NCBI GenBank assembly: GCA_029857875.1
Contig: JAOUGB010000114.1
Location: 1 to 7,072 of the forward strand
Origin: Desulfobacteraceae bacterium
GTDB taxonomy: Bacteria; Desulfobacterota; Desulfobacteria; Desulfobacterales; UBA11574
Direction of reading: 5' to 3'
DNA: 7,072 bases
Under the pieces are notes generated by a model. That model was not told where the DNA came from and searched no databases. It saw only the letters and a program-made list of their open reading frames with translations. Within the stretch, counting starts at the first letter, position 1, and each line of letters starts with the position of its first letter. The position numbers and the translations under genes are program-made. Below are positions 5,833-7,072 of the stretch, one piece after another.

Positions 5833-7072
5833 TCAACTTGTGGTCGGAGGCGCTGTCTTTTTTAATTTGTATTTTTTTATTTTACTATAGAGCGTGCCCC
5901 GGGCGATTTCCAGCTCCATGGCGGCTTGTTTCAAATTCCAATGATTTTCATTCAACACCTTTTGAATCAAAGTGGCTTCTGCCAAAGGAAGGGACGGCGA
6001 CGTGAGCGTTAAGCGGAATTTTTTGTTCTGAAATGATTGTTTAATGTTATCTGGTAGATTGGTGGATTGAATTTTGCTCGTTTTGCAGAATATTAGCGCA
6101 TGTTTAATGACATTTCCCAACTCCCGCACATTGCCCGGCCAGTGGTATTGATTCAATATTTTTATTGCCGATTTTGATATTCCTTTAATATTTTTAACAT
6201 TTTCCTGAGAGTACTTATCCATGAAATAGGCCGCAAGAAGAGGGATGTCCAAATTCCGTTCTCTCAACGGGGGTACATCTATGGATACAACATTGATTCG
6301 GTAGAAAAGATCTTCTCGAAAGCGTTTATCTTGAATGGCACCTGAAAGATCCTGGTTTGTTGCGCAAAGGATACGGATATTGACCTGTATTGTCCGGGTA
6401 CCGCCCACTCGTTGAAAGGTGCCCGTTTCAAGCACCCGCAAAAGCGATACCTGGGTTTGAAGGGGAATATCACCAATTTCATCTAAAAAAAGTGTGCCCT
6501 CGTTAGCTTTTTCAAACATTCCGATTTTTTGAGTATCGGCTCCCGTGAACGCGCCCTTTTCGTGGCCAAATAGTTCACTGTTAATAATTGATTCCGTTAG
6601 AGCAGCACAATTTACCTGATGAAACGGTTTGTCACGTCGATTGCTGCGATAATGAATTGCTTCGGCAATAAGTTCTTTTCCCGATCCGCTTTCTCCGGTT
6701 ATGAGGACAGAGGCAGATGTTTTGGCCACTGCGTTAATCATTTCGTAAATTTTAAACATTTTACGGTCTTGCCCGATAATATTTTCAAACCGGTATTGCT
6801 TCCGTTGATCTTCGGGCTTAACGACGCTTGCTTTAATGATTCGTCTGTGTTCGACAATTTTTTCCAGCAGCATTTTGATTAAATCAAAGTCAAACGGCTT
6901 CTGGAGATAATCATATGCGCCCAATTTCATTGCACGTACGGCATCTTCAACAGATCCATATCCTGTAATGGCGATAACAAAGATATCCGGGTATTGTTCA
7001 CGAATTTTCTTCAACAGCGTCAAACCATCCATTTCCGGCATTTTTATATCGGTAAGCACGACATACGTCGGT
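5833..7072 (-). CDS. Sigma-54-dependent response regulator (NtrC/AtoC family), 5' end cut by window
   Basis: This is an activator of sigma-54 RNA polymerase, normally phosphorylated by a partner histidine kinase. The frame is open to the right edge (…TYVVLTDIKMPEMDG), so the GTG at 7059 is not a real start and about 50 residues of the receiver are missing. Counting from that GTG codon, Asp4 in VVLTDIKMP is the phosphorylation site, Thr32 the switch residue and Lys54 the conserved lysine. The AAA+ domain (about 92-320) has Walker A GESGSGKE (122-129), the sigma-54-contacting GAFTGA loop (169-174), Walker B TLFLDEIGD (189-197) and WPGNVREL (307-314). A Fis-type helix-turn-helix ends the protein (about 360-400, LKQAAMELEIARGTLYSKIKKYKL). 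All motifs required for sigma-54 activation are intact. The partner kinase is probably upstream, outside the window. It is the nearest candidate activator of the -24/-12 promoter at 5414-5429. Confidence 0.96.
   Translation of the reverse strand, partial: PTYVVLTDIKMPEMDGLTLLKKIREQYPDIFVIAITGYGSVEDAVRAMKLGAYDYLQKPFDFDLIKMLLEKIVEHRRIIKASVVKPEDQRKQYRFENIIGQDRKMFKIYEMINAVAKTSASVLITGESGSGKELIAEAIHYRSNRRDKPFHQVNCAALTESIINSELFGHEKGAFTGADTQKIGMFEKANEGTLFLDEIGDIPLQTQVSLLRVLETGTFQRVGGTRTIQVNIRILCATNQDLSGAIQDKRFREDLFYRINVVSIDVPPLRERNLDIPLLAAYFMDKYSQENVKNIKGISKSAIKILNQYHWPGNVRELGNVIKHALIFCKTSKIQSTNLPDNIKQSFQNKKFRLTLTSPSLPLAEATLIQKVLNENHWNLKQAAMELEIARGTLYSKIKKYKLKKTAPPTTS

Noticed and set aside
6541..6553. 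Second copy of part of the palindrome arm (GTTCACGGGA on the minus strand)
   Set aside because: It is the codons of the GAFTGA loop of the response regulator. A ten-base coincidence inside a conserved motif is not a repeat copy.

Overview
The window reads like a chromosomal stretch from a Gram-negative, moderately AT-rich bacterium. I would place it among deltaproteobacteria of the Desulfobacterales type. That placement rests on the look of the proteins, an NtrC-family sigma-54 activator beside a sigma-54 promoter, and a RNase Z-like protein of deltaproteobacterial flavour. It is an inference, not a measured result. Every intact gene lies on the minus strand, so transcription runs from right to left.

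In the order of transcription: (i) 7072-5833 is the end of a sigma-54-dependent response regulator whose first ~50 residues lie beyond the right edge. (ii) A ~500-base gap contains a very good -24/-12 (sigma-54) promoter. (iii) That promoter points at a 63-residue cysteine-rich, zinc-ribbon-like protein (5335-5144), followed 56 bases later by an exported lytic transglycosylase (5087-4410). (iv) A ~470-base gap holds a perfect 16-bp inverted repeat and a strong sigma-70 promoter. (v) recJ (3935-2220) follows, encoding the single-strand-specific 5'-3' exonuclease. (vi) A short gap with its own promoter leads to a two-gene unit: an unrecognised 139-residue protein (2095-1676) and a RNase Z-like metallo-beta-lactamase phosphodiesterase (1673-663) whose start codon lies two bases after the previous stop. 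(vii) The left 660 bases hold no intact gene, but carry on the plus strand the frameshifted 5' remnant of a REP-associated (Y1/IS200-like) tyrosine transposase.

Functionally these are housekeeping genes (recJ in DNA repair, a probable tRNA 3'-end nuclease, peptidoglycan remodelling) plus one regulatory module. The most interesting working idea is that the response regulator, with a still-unseen partner kinase, drives the small zinc-ribbon protein and perhaps the transglycosylase through the sigma-54 promoter. The regulator is the nearest candidate activator, but nothing in the sequence proves the link. I did not find CRISPR arrays, tRNA or rRNA genes, toxin-antitoxin pairs, or an obvious new defence system.
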